Source of the DNA: Flavobacteriaceae bacterium
GTDB lineage: Bacteria > Bacteroidota > Bacteroidia > Flavobacteriales > Flavobacteriaceae
Direction of reading: 5' to 3'
DNA length: 64,000 bases
Assembly: GCA_024638165.1 (NCBI GenBank)
Contig: JAHEKV010000004.1
Span: forward strand, 1-64,000
Part shown: positions 1 through 8,114 of the stretch, in pieces
Layout of the letters: each line of letters begins with the position of its first letter
Position numbering within the stretch: the stretch's first letter is position 1
The notes under the pieces: model-generated
The model's database searches: none
What the model saw: the letters and a program-made list of their open reading frames with translations, nothing else
Told to the model about the DNA's origin: nothing
Made by a program: the position numbers and the translations under genes

Positions 1-5
1 TTAAG

Positions 6-79
6 TGACCTCGGCAGGATTCAAACCTGCAACCTTCTGAGCCGTAATCAGATGCGCTATTCAGTTGCGCCACGAGGCC
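6..79 (-). tRNA. tRNA-Arg (anticodon ACG)
   Basis: The reverse strand folds into a full cloverleaf. The 7-bp acceptor stem is GGCCTCG against CGAGGTC with one G-U pair. The anticodon stem TCTGA/TCAGA encloses the loop TTACGGC, giving anticodon ACG (read as ICG after deamination, arginine CGN codons). The T arm is GCAGG-TTTGAATC-CTGC-like. The discriminator base is A and the CCA end is not encoded, so it must be added by Cca, whose gene is also in this window (40923-42359). A near-perfect promoter lies just upstream. Confidence 0.96.
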
Positions 80-91
80 GAATATGGGGTG

Positions 92-122
92 CAAATATAG
101 CCGATATTATCAAATTGCCAAA
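92..122 (-). promoter_or_regulatory. Promoter of tRNA-Arg
   Basis: Read on the minus strand there is TTTG (119-122), a 19-base spacer, then TATATTTG (92-99). This is the Bacteroidota primary-sigma consensus TTTG-N19-TAnnTTTG without a mismatch. It ends 12 bases before the mature tRNA 5' end, so a short 5' leader for RNase P is expected. It is the best promoter in the window and serves as the local reference for the weaker matches. Confidence 0.82.
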
Positions 123-362
123 GGCTTTATCGATTTTCGATAGATTGTTTTGACTGGTATAGTTACCGCTTAATCAATAGCTCTTGTAGTTACATAGTAT
201 CTGTAGGCGATTAGTAACTTCTGCGTATTTGTGGCTTTGGCTAAATCTACTCTTTTCCTGCTAAGAGAGGGTAGAAGCGATCGGTTTAGCTTAGCGAGTG
301 TTTGAAAAAAAATCTTTTTCATGTCTGTGGTTCTATGCCGTTTAAGATAAGGCGAAGAAAAC

Positions 363-370
363 TATCTTTG
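363..370 (+). promoter_or_regulatory. -7 promoter element of the Na/Ca exchanger gene
   Basis: TATCTTTG fits TAnnTTTG exactly. A TTTA (341-344), 18 bases upstream, could be a weak -33 element. Only four bases separate the -7 element from the ATG at 375, so transcription would begin at or inside the start codon. Confidence 0.5.
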
Positions 371-374
371 AGGC

Positions 375-1316
375 ATGACGCAAATTCTTTTGTTGCTAGG
401 AGGGTTGGCCCTTCTAATTTTTGGAGGTAACGCCCTACTTAAATCTTCGGTTTCAATCTCCCTAAAGTTATCTATTCCTAAAATTATTGTTGGGATGACG
501 GTGGTTTCTTTCGCTACCTCTTTACCTGAATTAGTAGTTAGTTTGAATGCAGCGCTTGCGGGTAATCCTGATTTAGCATTAGGTAATGTGGTAGGCTCTA
601 ATGCGGCTAATATTGGTTTAGTACTCGGGGTTACACTTCTATTTGGATCGATGGAGGTTACTTCCTCGTTCTACAAAATTGATTGGCCAGCACTGATGGT
701 TGCTTCATTACTACTTTTAGGCTTTCTGTATTTTGATGGAGTACTCTCTCGTTTCGAAGGTGGAGTTTTGGTTTTTGTAATGATTGCCTTTTTGTGGTGG
801 CTTCTCAAAATGCAATCAGGCCCTGCTGTTGTAGATGAGTTGCCAAGTGATGACGAGTTATTGTCAATACCTATGACATTTGGCTATCTCGTTGCTGGAG
901 GAGTGGGTCTTTGGTTGGGGTCAGAATGGCTCGTAGAGGGCGCTGTAAGTATTGCAGAAGATATAGGTGTAAGTGACCGTGTAATTGGAATTACGGTGGT
1001 TTCGATCGGTACTAGTATTCCAGAGCTGGCGGCTTCCATCATTGCAATAATTAAAAAGGAGAAAGCCATTTCACTAGGCAACTTAATTGGGTCGAACATC
1101 TTTAATATTATGTCGGTATTGGGAATTACTGCGATAGTAAGCCCAATTACAGTAAAAGACCAAGGGTTTATTACCAACGATTTATTTTTCATGACCTTCA
1201 TCGCCTTCGTGCTTTTTCCTCTAGTATTTGCACCGAGTAGAATGAAATTGAGTTGGAAAGAAGGATTGGTACTTCTTTCAATTTATGGAGCTTTCGTGTA
1301 TAAGGTGATTCTTTAA
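375..1316 (+). CDS. Calcium/sodium antiporter, CaCA family (YrbG-like)
   Basis: An inner-membrane cation exchanger of the CaCA superfamily, expected to move Ca2+ out against Na+ (or H+). At 313 residues it has the usual length of the bacterial YrbG-like group. It shows the two inverted alpha repeats that form the ion pathway. Repeat 1, near residues 38-85, contains TVVSFATSLPEL and GNVVGSNAANI. Repeat 2, near residues 203-250, contains TVVSIGTSIPEL and GNLIGSNIFNI. The Glu of each PEL motif is the family's ion-binding residue. About ten hydrophobic segments are visible, with a central acidic loop around residues 150-160. The ATG at 375 follows a promoter element by four bases. The gene stands alone and converges on glnA with a shared terminator. 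The exact ion preference cannot be read from sequence. Confidence 0.93.
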   Translation: MTQILLLLGGLALLIFGGNALLKSSVSISLKLSIPKIIVGMTVVSFATSLPELVVSLNAALAGNPDLALGNVVGSNAANIGLVLGVTLLFGSMEVTSSFYKIDWPALMVASLLLLGFLYFDGVLSRFEGGVLVFVMIAFLWWLLKMQSGPAVVDELPSDDELLSIPMTFGYLVAGGVGLWLGSEWLVEGAVSIAEDIGVSDRVIGITVVSIGTSIPELAASIIAIIKKEKAISLGNLIGSNIFNIMSVLGITAIVSPITVKDQGFITNDLFFMTFIAFVLFPLVFAPSRMKLSWKEGLVLLSIYGAFVYKVIL

Positions 1317-1333
1317 TCGAAAAATCAAGAGAT

Positions 1334-1362
1334 AAAAAAAGGCCACCCATTGGGTGGCCTTT
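1334..1362. terminator. Bidirectional terminator between the exchanger gene and glnA
   Basis: A perfect 8-bp stem GGCCACCC/GGGTGGCC (1341-1348 and 1352-1359) with loop ATT. It is preceded by seven A and followed by TTTGT. The T tract is better for the minus-strand gene glnA, but the hairpin sits between two convergent genes and can serve both. Confidence 0.88.
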
Positions 1363-1383
1363 GTATTTGTGTTAAACTGAGGC

Positions 1384-2394
1384 TTAGATACCTGCAGACT
1401 TAACTGTTTTAATGATGATTCCTGCTACTTCATATGGGTTAGCATTCGACGCTGGGCGACGATCTTCTAACCATCCTTTCCAACCGTTTTCAACAGTTGC
1501 AATTGGAATACGGATAGAAGCTCCACGGTCAGAAACTCCATAAGAGAACTCATCGATAGATTGAGTTTCGTGAAGTCCTGTAAGACGTTGGTTGTTGTAT
1601 GCACCGTATACATTAATGTGATCCTTAGCTACTGGACGGAAAGCCTCACAAATTTTCTCGTAAGTTTCGCGGTTACCAGCGGTTCTAAGTGCTGTATTTG
1701 AGAAGTTAGCGTGCATACCAGAACCGTTCCAGTCACCTTTAACCGGTTTAGGGTGAAGTTCAATGTAGTATCCGTACTTCTCTGTAATTCTATTTAATAA
1801 GTAACGAGCTACCCAAATTTGATCACCAGCTTCTTTAGCTCCTTTAGCGAAAATTTGGAATTCCCATTGACCTGGTGCTACCTCTTGGTTGATACCTTCT
1901 ACGTTAAGACCCGCTTCTAGACAAATGTCAAGATGCTCTTCAACGAAGTCACGACCCCAAGTGTAACGACCACCTACTGAACAGTAGTATTGACCTTGAG
2001 GACCAGGGAAGCCTCCTCTTGGGAAACCAAGTGGTAAGTCTGTTTCTGTATCCATTAAGAAATATTCTTGTTCGAAACCGAACCAGAAGTCGTTATCATC
2101 GTCATCAATTGTTGCTCTGTGATTCGACTCGTGAGCCGTACCGTCTGAGTTAAGAACCTCGCACATTACTAAGAATCCGTTCAAACGATCCGGATCTGGG
2201 TAAATATTAACTGGCTTAAGAAGACAGTCAGAAGATCCACCTTCTGCTTGTAGGGTTGAGCTACCGTCAAAAGACCAGACTGGGCAGCTTTCTAATTTAC
2301 CGTCGAAGTTTGAAACCACTTTTGTTTTACTTCTCAGTTCTTGTGTTGGAGTATAACCGTCAAGCCAGATATACTCAAGTTTCGCTTTGTTCAT
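1384..2394 (-). CDS. glnA: Glutamine synthetase, type II (eukaryote-like GSII)
   Basis: Makes glutamine from glutamate, ammonia and ATP. The length (336 residues) and motifs are those of the decameric GSII family rather than the ~470-residue GSI or ~730-residue GSIII. Visible are the beta-grasp motif VWSFDGSST (about 38-46), the acidic metal-binding stretch FGFEQEYF, the motif APGQWEFQIF, the ATP/glutamate loop GDWNGSGMHANFSN, and near the C terminus DRRPASNANPYEV. GSII enzymes lack the adenylylation control of GSI, so regulation is probably transcriptional or by feedback. A TACATTTG promoter element lies upstream. glnK and amtB are about 7 kb away on the same strand, giving a local nitrogen-assimilation theme though not one operon. 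Confidence 0.96.
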   Translation of the reverse strand: MNKAKLEYIWLDGYTPTQELRSKTKVVSNFDGKLESCPVWSFDGSSTLQAEGGSSDCLLKPVNIYPDPDRLNGFLVMCEVLNSDGTAHESNHRATIDDDDNDFWFGFEQEYFLMDTETDLPLGFPRGGFPGPQGQYYCSVGGRYTWGRDFVEEHLDICLEAGLNVEGINQEVAPGQWEFQIFAKGAKEAGDQIWVARYLLNRITEKYGYYIELHPKPVKGDWNGSGMHANFSNTALRTAGNRETYEKICEAFRPVAKDHINVYGAYNNQRLTGLHETQSIDEFSYGVSDRGASIRIPIATVENGWKGWLEDRRPASNANPYEVAGIIIKTVKSAGI

Positions 2395-2428
2395 GATGTA
2401 ATTGAATCGGATTTAGTTCGTAAAAGTT

Positions 2429-2436
2429 CAAATGTA
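2429..2436 (-). promoter_or_regulatory. -7 promoter element of glnA
   Basis: On the minus strand this reads TACATTTG, a full match to TAnnTTTG, 34 bases upstream of the glnA ATG. No good -33 TTTG is seen at the ideal spacing, so the assignment is moderate. Confidence 0.5.
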
Positions 2437-2564
2437 ATTGAATTCTTGTCGGATTCTATTTCTTAACCTTATAGTTATCAAATAATTATAAACTTGTTAA
2501 AAAACCGCACCCATTTTGTGTAAATGTGCATTTAAGCGGGGCTCTATTTGTTAAACATTAGTTC

Positions 2565-2572
2565 TATTTTTG
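2565..2572 (+). promoter_or_regulatory. -7 promoter element of purM
   Basis: TATTTTTG, a full match to TAnnTTTG, 16 bases before the purM ATG. A TTTG at 2547-2550 is only 14 bases upstream, shorter than the ideal spacer. No PurR-type operator was recognised. Confidence 0.5.
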
Positions 2573-2588
2573 CCTTAAATACCTATTC

Positions 2589-3770
2589 ATGAGTTCGAAT
2601 TCTTCAAAACGATACGATCAGCGAGGAGTTTCTGCTACCAAAGACGAAGTTCATAAAGCGATTCAAAACATAGATAAAGGGTTGTTTCCCAAGGCCTTTT
2701 GTAAAATTGTCCCTGATTATCTAACAGGGAGTGAGGATCATTGCATTGTGATGCATGCGGATGGGGCTGGAACAAAATCTTCACTGGCTTATGCTTATTG
2801 GAAAGAAACCGGGGATTTGTCGGTTTGGAAAGGGATTGCTCAGGATGCTCTGGTAATGAATTTGGATGATTTGATTTGTGTAGGTGCTACAGAATCGATT
2901 TTGCTGTCTTCTACGATCGGTCGAAACAAAAATTTAATCCCAGGTGAAGTGATCGGCGCGATTATCAATGGAACTGAAGAGTTGGTGCGTCAATTAGGTG
3001 ATTTCGGGGTTCAGATTCATACCACTGGAGGTGAAACGGCTGATGTAGGTGATTTAGTTAGAACGCTAATTGTTGATTCTACCGTAACTGCTCGAATGCG
3101 AAAAGATGAGGTCATCGACAACGCAAATATTCAACCTGGTAATGTAATTGTAGGTTTTGAATCGTATGGGCAGGCTACCTATGAAGATTCGTACAACGGA
3201 GGTATGGGAAGTAATGGATTGACTTCTGCTAGGCACGATGTGTTCTCTAAGGCAATTGCTGAAAAATACCCTGAAACTTATGACTCATCTGTACCGAGCG
3301 ACTTGGTTTATAGCGGAAGTATTGGTCTTACTGATGCGGTAGCGGATAGCCCTCTAGACGCAGGTAAATTAGTACTGTCTCCTACTAGAACCTATGCGCC
3401 ACTAATGAGGAAAATTTTCGAAACCATTGATCGCAATAAAATTGATGGGCTTGTTCATTGTAGTGGTGGAGCGCAAACTAAAGTGTTGCATTTTGTCGAT
3501 GAAGTTCATGTGATCAAGGATAATCTTTTTGAAATTCCGCCGCTATTCGAATTGATTCAGAAAGAATCGAATACGGATTGGAAAGAGATGTATCAAGTAT
3601 TTAATTCGGGTCATCGTCTTGAAGCCTACACGGATGAGAAAACCGCCGAGGAAATGATTCGTATATCGGAGAGCTTTAACATCCGAGCTAAAGTGATCGG
3701 AAGGGTAGAGACTTCTGCCCAAAAGAAGTTAACTATAAGAAGTGAGTTTGGGCAGTTTGAATACGCCTAA
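2589..3770 (+). CDS. purM: Phosphoribosylformylglycinamidine cyclo-ligase (AIR synthetase), long Bacteroidota form
   Basis: Catalyses ATP-dependent ring closure of FGAM to 5-aminoimidazole ribotide, step 5 of purine synthesis, in the cytosol. The N-terminal ATP/substrate segment has the HADGAGTKS motif (about 56-64), corresponding to the TDGVGTK motif of other PurM proteins. NLDDLICVGA and TTGGETADVGD follow in the expected order of the AIRS fold, and CSGGAQTK plus the C-terminal AIRS_C region complete it. At 393 residues it is longer than the ~345-residue proteobacterial enzyme, as is usual in Bacteroidota. It precedes prfA by 55 bases, with a separate promoter between them. Other purine genes here (guaB, guaA) are not linked to it. 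Confidence 0.92.
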   Translation: MSSNSSKRYDQRGVSATKDEVHKAIQNIDKGLFPKAFCKIVPDYLTGSEDHCIVMHADGAGTKSSLAYAYWKETGDLSVWKGIAQDALVMNLDDLICVGATESILLSSTIGRNKNLIPGEVIGAIINGTEELVRQLGDFGVQIHTTGGETADVGDLVRTLIVDSTVTARMRKDEVIDNANIQPGNVIVGFESYGQATYEDSYNGGMGSNGLTSARHDVFSKAIAEKYPETYDSSVPSDLVYSGSIGLTDAVADSPLDAGKLVLSPTRTYAPLMRKIFETIDRNKIDGLVHCSGGAQTKVLHFVDEVHVIKDNLFEIPPLFELIQKESNTDWKEMYQVFNSGHRLEAYTDEKTAEEMIRISESFNIRAKVIGRVETSAQKKLTIRSEFGQFEYA

Positions 3771-3798
3771 ACCTTAAATTCTATCTACTCAAATGGCC

Positions 3799-3806
3799 TA
3801 TATTTG
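3799..3806 (+). promoter_or_regulatory. -7 promoter element of prfA
   Basis: TATATTTG, a full match to TAnnTTTG, 19 bases before the ATG at 3826. Its position makes the upstream in-frame TTG at 3811 an unlikely start codon, because transcription should begin at about that point. Confidence 0.55.
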
Positions 3807-3825
3807 AGTCTTGCAAAGCGCACCT

Positions 3826-4902
3826 ATGATTGATAAATTAAATATCATTAAACAACGTTATGATGAGGTCTCTGATCTTATCATTCAACCTGACGTGATT
3901 GCTGATCAGAAGCGATACGTTAATTTAAATAAGGAATACACCAATTTGCGTCCGATCGTTGAAAAACGACAGCAATACTTAACCTTACTAGCGAACCTCG
4001 AAGAAGCTGAGGAAATTATCTCAGCCGCCGAGGATGCAGAAATGGTTGAAATGGCCAAAATGCAATATGATGAGGCTAAATCGGCTTTACCTCCGCTAGA
4101 AGAGGAAATCAAGTTTCTACTTATCCCAAAAGATCCAGAGGATGCGAAAGATGTGGTCATGGAAATTCGCGCGGGTACTGGAGGAGATGAGGCTAGTATT
4201 TTCGCCGGTGATCTTTATAGAATGTATGCGAAGTATTGTGAGAGTAAAGGCTGGAAGACCAACGTGATTGACCTAAATGAAGGTACCGCTGGTGGCTTTA
4301 AAGAGATCCATTTTGAGGTAACGGGAAACAATGTCTATGGTACTTTGAAATTTGAGGCTGGTGTTCATCGTGTTCAACGCGTGCCGCAAACGGAGACTCA
4401 AGGAAGGGTGCACACTAGTGCTGCTACCGTTATGATTATTCCTGAGGCTGAGGATTTTGATGTTCAAATCGATCCGAAAGATGTAAGAATCGACTTCTTT
4501 TGTTCTTCAGGCCCTGGCGGTCAATCAGTAAATACCACGTATTCTGCAGTTCGATTAACTCACATACCCACCGGGCTTGTTGCTCAGTGTCAAGATCAAA
4601 AATCTCAGCACAAGAACAAGGAAAAAGCTTTTAAGGTATTGAGGTCTCGTCTATACGATCTAGAACTTGCGAAGCGTCAAGAAGAAGATGCGGCTAAGCG
4701 TAATTCACAGGTGAGTTCAGGGGATCGTTCGGCAAAAATTAGAACTTATAACTACCCGCAGGGTCGTGTAACGGATCACCGAATTGGACTCACACTCTAT
4801 GATCTCCAAAACATCATAAATGGCGATATTCAACGTATTATCGATGAGCTTCAATTAGTAGAAAACACTGAGAAATTAAAAGAGGCCTCTGAGTCTTTCT
4901 AA
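3826..4902 (+). CDS. prfA: Peptide chain release factor 1
   Basis: Reads UAA and UAG stop codons on the ribosome and triggers peptide release. The protein has 358 residues from the ATG at 3826. I chose this over an in-frame TTG 15 bases upstream because homologues begin with M-x-D-K-L and because a promoter element abuts the TTG. The catalytic GGQ is at 231-233 within [12 protein letters not shown]. The stop-codon-reading tripeptide is P-Q-T (187-189) in [15 protein letters not shown], fitting the P-x-T pattern of RF1 rather than SPF of RF2. The SQHKNKEKA segment is also typical. It is followed by pyrF after one base, so the two are probably co-transcribed. Confidence 0.97.
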   Translation: MIDKLNIIKQRYDEVSDLIIQPDVIADQKRYVNLNKEYTNLRPIVEKRQQYLTLLANLEEAEEIISAAEDAEMVEMAKMQYDEAKSALPPLEEEIKFLLIPKDPEDAKDVVMEIRAGTGGDEASIFAGDLYRMYAKYCESKGWKTNVIDLNEGTAGGFKEIHFEVTGNNVYGTLKFEAGVHRVQRVPQTETQGRVHTSAATVMIIPEAEDFDVQIDPKDVRIDFFCSSGPGGQSVNTTYSAVRLTHIPTGLVAQCQDQKSQHKNKEKAFKVLRSRLYDLELAKRQEEDAAKRNSQVSSGDRSAKIRTYNYPQGRVTDHRIGLTLYDLQNIINGDIQRIIDELQLVENTEKLKEASESF

Positions 4903-4903
4903 T

Positions 4904-5719
4904 ATGAAAATTGACAGCCTAGTAGCGCAAATACGAGAGAAGCAAAGTTTTCTATGTGTCGGATTAGATACCGATCTTGAAAAGATCCCCGCACATTTGA
5001 AAGATGCCGACGACCCTTTATTTGAATTTAATAAAGCAATCATTGATGTGACGGCAGATTACTGCGTGGCTTATAAACCTAATTTGGCATTTTACGAGGC
5101 GTATGGAGTTAAGGGTTGGAGATCACTTGAACGAACGATTGCTTATCTGAATGAAAGCTATCCAAATCATTTTACCATCGCTGATGCCAAGCGTGGTGAT
5201 ATCGGAAATACAGCCGAGCGTTATGCTGAAGCTTTTTATAATGGGCTCGGATTTGATTCAGTTACGCTTTCTCCTTACATGGGGAGTGATGCGATTGAAC
5301 CATTCTTGAAACAAGAAGAAAAGTATCCGATTGTTCTGGCATTAACCTCAAATAAAGGCGCTGAAGATTTTCAATATCACGGGGAAAATAGTGCAACTCT
5401 GTTTGAACAAGTCATTAGAACTACTCAAAAATACAGCAACTCAGAACGAGTGATGTATGTAGTGGGCGCGACCAAGGCAGACCGACTAAAGGAGATCAGG
5501 GATTTAGCACCTCATGCCTTCTTTCTAGTTCCTGGTGTGGGCGCCCAAGGAGGTGATCTTAAGGCCGTATACGACAATGGCAAGAATGATTCGGTTGGAT
5601 TACTAGTCAATTCTTCTCGAGGTATTATTTATGCAAGTTCTGGAAGAGATTTTGCAGAGGCTGCCGCAAATTCTGCCAAAGAATTACAAGAGCAAATGAA
5701 AAGTTTGCTAGTTTCATAG
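4904..5719 (+). CDS. pyrF: Orotidine 5'-phosphate decarboxylase, type 2
   Basis: Last step of UMP synthesis, decarboxylating OMP. The protein has 271 residues. The active-site stretch DAKRGDIGNT (94-103) with catalytic Lys96 and Asp94/Asp99 is the type-2 signature. VGLDTDLEKIP near the N terminus and PGVGAQGG near the C terminus form the phosphate-binding parts of the TIM barrel. It starts one base after the prfA stop and ends two bases before the alpha/beta hydrolase gene, so it is the middle of a tight three-gene unit. Pyrimidine genes pyrD and pyrG lie elsewhere in the window, unlinked. Confidence 0.97.
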   Translation: MKIDSLVAQIREKQSFLCVGLDTDLEKIPAHLKDADDPLFEFNKAIIDVTADYCVAYKPNLAFYEAYGVKGWRSLERTIAYLNESYPNHFTIADAKRGDIGNTAERYAEAFYNGLGFDSVTLSPYMGSDAIEPFLKQEEKYPIVLALTSNKGAEDFQYHGENSATLFEQVIRTTQKYSNSERVMYVVGATKADRLKEIRDLAPHAFFLVPGVGAQGGDLKAVYDNGKNDSVGLLVNSSRGIIYASSGRDFAEAAANSAKELQEQMKSLLVS

Positions 5720-5721
5720 TC

Positions 5722-6504
5722 ATGTTACATTACACTACCTACACCGAGGCTGATAGCGATCAGTGGGTAACCTTCGTTCATGGGGCTGGAGGTAGTTCTA
5801 CGATATGGTTTCGCCAGATTAGAGATTTTAAAAAGCACTTTAATGTTCTTCTACTAGATCTCAGAGGGCACGGAAATTCTAAATCGAATCTGGTTAAAGC
5901 CTTACAGCGCTATACCTTTGATTCAGTTACCGATGATATTATTGAAGTTTTAGATCATCTAGGTATTAAAAAATCTCACTTTATAGGGATTTCATTAGGT
6001 ACCATTCTTATACGAAATATCGAGGATCGGTACCCTAATCGCATCCACGCAATGGTTCTTGGAGGTGCCATTGTAAAACTAGATTTTAGGTCTCAATTAT
6101 TGATAAAGTTGGGGAATTGGTTTAAATCGATGATTCCTTATCTGTGGCTGTATCGATTCTTTGCCTTTATCATTATGCCTAATAAAAATCATAAAGAGTC
6201 TAGAAATCTCTTTGTTCGAGAGGCGACAAAATTATATCAGAAGGAATTCTTGCGATGGTTTAAACTAACGGCGGATCTCAACCCACTTCTACGTTTTTAT
6301 CGAGAAACTAGATCTATCGTACCTACGCTCTACTTAATGGGTGAAGAGGATTATTTATTTCTCCCTCCAATAAGAGAATTAGTAGGTGCTAATCCATTAG
6401 CCGATCTTTTTGTTGTCGAAAAATGCGGTCACGTGGTAAACGTTGAACGTCCACAGACTTTTAACGAAAAGGCACTCGAATTTTTAAAAGGGCTTTCTAG
6501 TTAA
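5722..6504 (+). CDS. Alpha/beta-fold hydrolase
   Basis: A 260-residue single-domain hydrolase without signal peptide. It shows the oxyanion motif HGAGGSS (20-26), the strand DLRGHGNSKS (46-55) and the nucleophile elbow GISLGT with Ser91. The acid is probably the Asp in MGEEDYLF and the catalytic His lies in KCGHVVNVERP. A cap region (about 120-190) is rich in aromatic and basic residues. The substrate cannot be named; esterase, haloperoxidase-like or acyl-transfer roles are all possible. Two bases separate it from pyrF, so it is probably the last gene of prfA-pyrF-hydrolase. Its end overlaps the opposite-strand small gene by 8 bases. Confidence 0.85.
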   Translation: MLHYTTYTEADSDQWVTFVHGAGGSSTIWFRQIRDFKKHFNVLLLDLRGHGNSKSNLVKALQRYTFDSVTDDIIEVLDHLGIKKSHFIGISLGTILIRNIEDRYPNRIHAMVLGGAIVKLDFRSQLLIKLGNWFKSMIPYLWLYRFFAFIIMPNKNHKESRNLFVREATKLYQKEFLRWFKLTADLNPLLRFYRETRSIVPTLYLMGEEDYLFLPPIRELVGANPLADLFVVEKCGHVVNVERPQTFNEKALEFLKGLSS

Positions 6505-6871
6505 TAAGGCTACTCCACCTTTTGTGATTCATTGAAAGATACCGCTGGTACTTCCTTAGTTCTTCTAGAATGGCTTTGGTGTAATCACTAGGTAAGCTAG
6601 CGTCATATTCTAAACCTTTCAAGTAATACTGTAGATTTCTAACTAAAATCAAGGCAAACTGAACGATTTTGCCTTGCCCATGAAAACTAAGGTCATTTGA
6701 AAGTGCCTTGTGAATACTCGACTTCAACAGAACACTATCACTAATTAAATGATTAGATAGCTCTAAACTAAATGACTTTAGTCGAGGCTGGCACGCAGAA
6801 GCCTGACTCACCTTTTCGGTGAGATCGCAAATAGTAAGTGTTCGCTGATACAGGGTTCTAGACGCTAACAT
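6497..6871 (-). CDS. Hypothetical helical protein, 124 residues
   Basis: Not recognised. It is predicted from an uninterrupted frame in a stretch with no other gene (6505-6984), converging with and overlapping the hydrolase gene by 8 bases. The protein has no signal peptide or membrane segment. It looks alpha-helical, with regularly spaced Leu/Ile, several Lys/Arg, and a Tyr-rich C-terminal part (LRKYQRYLSMNHKRW). Two Cys occur near residues 15-30. The upstream region has no clear TAnnTTTG element. It could be a real lineage-specific gene or a chance frame. Support is only the absence of a better reading of the region. Confidence 0.45.
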   Translation of the reverse strand: MLASRTLYQRTLTICDLTEKVSQASACQPRLKSFSLELSNHLISDSVLLKSSIHKALSNDLSFHGQGKIVQFALILVRNLQYYLKGLEYDASLPSDYTKAILEELRKYQRYLSMNHKRWSSLIN

Positions 6872-6984
6872 ACCCTACGAATTTACTTTACTCTATGGGG
6901 TTATGTATGTATATTATAAGGCAATATTGTAGATTAACTAATATAAATAAGGTATTTTAGTTAAATTATTTTGTTTTATAAACT

Positions 6985-7437
6985 ATGGATCGATTAGATA
7001 AAATTGATTGGCAGATACTGAAGCAACTTCAGCAAAACGCTAAGACTCCACAGTCTGCAATCGCAAAGGTTGTCGGCCTCAGTGCTCCTGCAATCGCAGA
7101 TCGAATTAGGCGATTAGAAGATCGTGGTATTATTCAAGGTTACCAACTTGCTATCGACTCTGAGCCTCTCGGTTATCAACTACACGCTATCATTCACCTT
7201 CGCGCTTTTGTAGGAATGCTTAAGCCGTTTCTAGAAAAAGTTAAATCGTTAAAGGAGGTGAGAAATTGTTATCGAGTTACCGGGAATGAGAATATCATCA
7301 TGGAGGTCGTATTGCGTGACCAAAGACACCTAGAAAAGCTAATTGATTTATTAATTTCGTATGGTGAAACTAGAACCCATATTGTTCTATCTCAAGTGAT
7401 TAAAAATGCTCCGATACAGCGCCCACATTTTAATTAG
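6985..7437 (+). CDS. Lrp/AsnC family transcriptional regulator
   Basis: A DNA-binding regulator of 150 residues. It has an N-terminal winged helix-turn-helix (about 5-62: DWQILKQLQQNAKTPQSAIA, then VGLSAPAIADRIRRLEDRGII) and a C-terminal RAM effector-binding domain (about 70-140) with the YRVTGNENIIMEV segment. Proteins of this group form dimers to octamers and often sense amino acids. No adjacent amino-acid operon indicates the ligand. The upstream region (6872-6984) is AT-rich and may hold its own binding site. Its 3' end overlaps the next gene by 32 bases in another frame, so the two are translationally linked. Confidence 0.92.
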   Translation: MDRLDKIDWQILKQLQQNAKTPQSAIAKVVGLSAPAIADRIRRLEDRGIIQGYQLAIDSEPLGYQLHAIIHLRAFVGMLKPFLEKVKSLKEVRNCYRVTGNENIIMEVVLRDQRHLEKLIDLLISYGETRTHIVLSQVIKNAPIQRPHFN

Positions 7438-8065
7438 CCTTTTATCGCTTAGTCTTTGGTTTTCGGTGGTCTCCTGTCAGGAGAAGCGATATCACGCTGA
7501 GGTTGCTCGTGTTAACTTAGATACGGTACCTGAGCACCTGCAAACCGTTTATGAGTGGCAGCGAAATAAGAATGAATATTTCTTAGATCCGAGTACTTCC
7601 CCACTTCGAGCGAAAGAAAAGAAAAAGTTTGACGGATTAGAGTTCTTTATACCAACGTCAGATTATCAGGTAAAGGCTCTTTTCCGCGAAGCGCTTAAAA
7701 TAGATACGATTCAGATGAAGACCACTACAGGTTCGGTCACGAATGAAATCGTTTACGGTAATTTATTCTTTCAGCTCAATGATCGTTGCCATGTTCTACC
7801 CGTTTATCGTGAAGTTGATGCCTTAGACGATTATGTCTTCTTACCGTTTACAGATTTAACGAATGGTGATCTTACCTACGGAGGAGGGCGTTATATCGAT
7901 CTTATTTTCCCATTAAAGGATTCGGTTTTGATTGATTTTAATAAGGCCTACAATCCTTATTGTGCTTACAATCCAAAGTATTCCTGTCCGTTAGTACCTA
8001 GTGCCAACCATCTGGAAACAGCGATTTTGGCAGGGGAGAAGAGTTTTGATTTATTTTATAAATAA
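7406..8065 (+). CDS. DUF1684 family lipoprotein
   Basis: A 219-residue exported protein. The N terminus is a lipoprotein signal with the hydrophobic core ILISLLSLSLWF and a lipobox ending VVSC (Cys24), so it should be lipidated and periplasm-facing. The body matches DUF1684: YGGGRYIDL, then DFNKAYNPYCAYNPKYSCPL, then NHLETAILAGEKSF near the C terminus. The function of DUF1684 is unknown. The two Cys in the YNPYCAYNPKYSC stretch are typical of the family. The start codon lies inside the Lrp gene (32-base overlap), and the gene ends at a strong terminator, so an Lrp-lipoprotein transcript is likely. Confidence 0.88.
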   Translation: MLRYSAHILISLLSLSLWFSVVSCQEKRYHAEVARVNLDTVPEHLQTVYEWQRNKNEYFLDPSTSPLRAKEKKKFDGLEFFIPTSDYQVKALFREALKIDTIQMKTTTGSVTNEIVYGNLFFQLNDRCHVLPVYREVDALDDYVFLPFTDLTNGDLTYGGGRYIDLIFPLKDSVLIDFNKAYNPYCAYNPKYSCPLVPSANHLETAILAGEKSFDLFYK

Positions 8066-8089
8066 AAAGAGGGCAATATGCCCTCTTTT
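8065..8089. terminator. Bidirectional terminator
   Basis: A perfect 11-bp hairpin, AAAAGAGGGCA against TGCCCTCTTTT, with loop ATA. It lies between the convergent DUF1684 lipoprotein and porin genes and carries A/T tracts on both sides, so it can stop both. Confidence 0.9.
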
Positions 8090-8114
8090 AAAACTAAACT
8101 CAAATGTATATTGA

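Larger units (their letters stand above)
80..374. other. Intergenic region, no gene seen
   Basis: About 295 bases between the tRNA-Arg gene and the divergent exchanger gene. It holds the tRNA promoter at its left end and a TATCTTTG -7 element at 363-370. No open frame with a plausible start, and no strong hairpin, was seen between these. Confidence 0.6.

Noticed and set aside
884-1201. Antisense open frame of 105 residues within the exchanger gene
   Set aside because: It is a shadow of the real gene with no signals or homology that I can see. The same applies to other antisense frames inside amtB, uvrB, sucC, guaB and others.
3811-3825. TTG start for prfA
   Set aside because: It is five bases after the promoter element, and homologues begin at the ATG at 3826.
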